Source of the DNA: Candidatus Cloacimonadota bacterium
Lineage (GTDB): Bacteria > Cloacimonadota > Cloacimonadia > Cloacimonadales > TCS61
DNA length: 6,455 nt
Direction: 5' to 3'
Assembly (NCBI GenBank): GCA_023133395.1
Contig: JAGLWO010000540.1
Span: forward strand, 1-6,455
The notes beneath the pieces are model-generated. The model was not told where the DNA came from and ran no database searches. It saw nothing but the letters and a program-made list of their open reading frames with translations. Positions within the stretch are counted from its first letter, which is position 1; every line of letters starts with the position of its first letter. The translations under genes were made by a program, and so were the position numbers. Below, piece by piece: positions 5,719 through 6,455 of this stretch.

Positions 5719-5771
5719 AACCTTGAAAAGGTTTAAGAGACTTCTCTTCCTGCTGAACCTTTTCAACGGTT
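5719..5771. repeat. Pair of AACCTT-type hairpins flanking AAGAGA/TCTCTT
   Basis: AACCTT-GAA-AAGGTT (5719-5733) is a perfect hairpin. AACCTTTTCAACGGTT (5756-5771) is nearly its reverse complement, so the two can also pair with each other, enclosing a smaller AAGAG/CTCTT palindrome (5735-5748). Both resemble 611-625 on the left. The second copy is followed by the TTGACTCT box, as on the left. Confidence 0.5.
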
Positions 5772-5788
5772 ATTTATTCCTTGACTCT
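5770..5788 (+). promoter_or_regulatory. Promoter-like box, right copy (TTATTTATTCCTTGACTCT)
   Basis: 18 of 19 positions match 632-650. TTGACT (5781-5786) is a near -35 hexamer lying 59 nt before the transporter ATG, a reasonable promoter distance. The stretch at 17-nt spacing (TTTTCA) is a poor -10. Its conservation and position make it the best candidate promoter for the transporter gene. Confidence 0.4.
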
Positions 5789-5845
5789 ACCAGCAACTTC
5801 AGCTTTTCAGAACAAAATTTTCAAGAAAATCACAGGAAATAGATT

Positions 5846-6455
5846 ATGCTATTTTTTCTTCTGCTCTTTTTTGTCGGCATTGCCGCCGGGTTCATTAATA
5901 CTCTTGCAGGTGGTGGTTCTATTCTGGTTCTACCTGTGTTAATTCTCGCAGGAATACCATCACCTGTAGCCAATGCGACAAATCGGGTTGCGATTTTATT
6001 TCAAAATGCAACAGGAACATATCATTTTCACAAACACAATCAACTGCAAGTAAAGTCCATAATACACATTGCAATATCAGCAGTTATCGGGGCTATCATC
6101 GGTTCAATATTGGCTGCAAAAGTAGATTCAGTCCTTTTTGACAAAATTCTGGGAGTAATTCTCATAGTCATTTTAATATTGATGTTCCGCCCACACAAAC
6201 AACAGAATCGATTTAGTAAAATGCTTCCCAAATGGGTTGAAATTTTGATATTCCTTGCTATTGGATTTTACGGTGGTTTTATTCAGGCAGGGGTTGGTTT
6301 TTTATTTTTAACTTCTTTAAACCTGATAGAAGAGTACAACCTAGTTCAAGCAAATGCTGTAAAAGTTTTTATTATTATGTGTTATACTATTTTTGCTGTT
6401 ATTATTTTCACAATTTCGGGAAAAGTCCTCTGGAAATATGGTTTAATTTTAGCTG
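5846..6455 (+). CDS. TauE/SafE-family membrane transporter, N-terminal part (cut by right edge)
   Basis: The frame from ATG 5846 is open for 203 codons to the window end; family members are usually about 250 residues, so roughly the last fifth is missing. Motifs fit the TauE/SafE (DUF81) family of anion exporters: GFINTLAGGGS (residues 15-25) in the first membrane segment, V-A-N-A-T-N-R (41-47), and the second-half echo GFYGGFIQAGVGF (140-152). Hydrophobic segments lie near 2-37, 71-92, 98-113, 131-158 and 172-191. The family moves sulfite, sulfoacetate or related organosulfur anions across the inner membrane; the substrate here cannot be told. The start is supported by AGGA (5834-5837) eight bases upstream and by the first membrane segment beginning at residue 2. 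It is separated from the cluster by about 500 nt of repeats and probably has its own promoter. Confidence 0.85.
   Translation, partial: MLFFLLLFFVGIAAGFINTLAGGGSILVLPVLILAGIPSPVANATNRVAILFQNATGTYHFHKHNQLQVKSIIHIAISAVIGAIIGSILAAKVDSVLFDKILGVILIVILILMFRPHKQQNRFSKMLPKWVEILIFLAIGFYGGFIQAGVGFLFLTSLNLIEEYNLVQANAVKVFIIMCYTIFAVIIFTISGKVLWKYGLILA

Noticed and set aside
6040..6231. 63-codon open frame on the minus strand
   Set aside because: It is antisense to the TauE/SafE gene, whose own frame has clear family motifs.

Overview
The window looks like a chromosomal segment from an A+T-rich bacterium of the FCB superphylum, probably a Cloacimonadota, Marinimicrobia or Ignavibacteria-like lineage. The main clue is the C-terminal sorting domain on the large secreted protein (an NPFNP motif, then a WD...SGIYFYKL segment and a basic KMLLLK tail), typical of type IX secretion cargo in these groups. 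The phylum assignment is inference.

Layout: (1) 1-156, minus strand: start of a gene for a secreted TPR-like protein, cut by the left edge. (2) 157-795: a long non-coding stretch full of short palindromes. It includes two related copies of a double-hairpin module, a TTGACTCT-containing promoter-like box, a tiny ORF that may be a gene remnant, and an 18-bp dyad just before the next gene. (3) 796-5348: three plus-strand genes with gaps of only 19 and 40 nt. They encode a protein with a C-terminal Apea-like HEPN domain (R-x4-H ribonuclease motif), an exported seven-repeat propeller plus four-PKD protein with a type IX sorting tail, and a small protein with a class III nucleotidyl-cyclase-like fold that keeps both metal-binding aspartates. 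(4) 5349-5845: a second palindrome-rich non-coding stretch sharing several degenerate motifs, in the same order, with the left one. (5) 5846-6455: start of a TauE/SafE-family membrane transporter gene, cut by the right edge.

The three central genes may be one transcript, but no shared pathway is obvious. HEPN proteins and stand-alone cyclase-like proteins are both recurrent in bacterial conflict systems, so a cyclase (signal) plus HEPN (RNase effector) partnership is the most interesting hypothesis. The secreted PKD gene between them weakens it. The HEPN gene looks more A+T-rich than the flanks (hand counts: 12 G/C of 60 in 1861-1920 and 18 of 60 in 1021-1080, against 24 of 60 in 1-60 and 29 of 60 in 5881-5940, though 6121-6180 in the right flank has only 17). 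With the related repeats on both sides, this suggests an accessory insertion between older housekeeping-type genes; that is inference. No rRNA, intact tRNA, transposase, integrase or CRISPR array was found.
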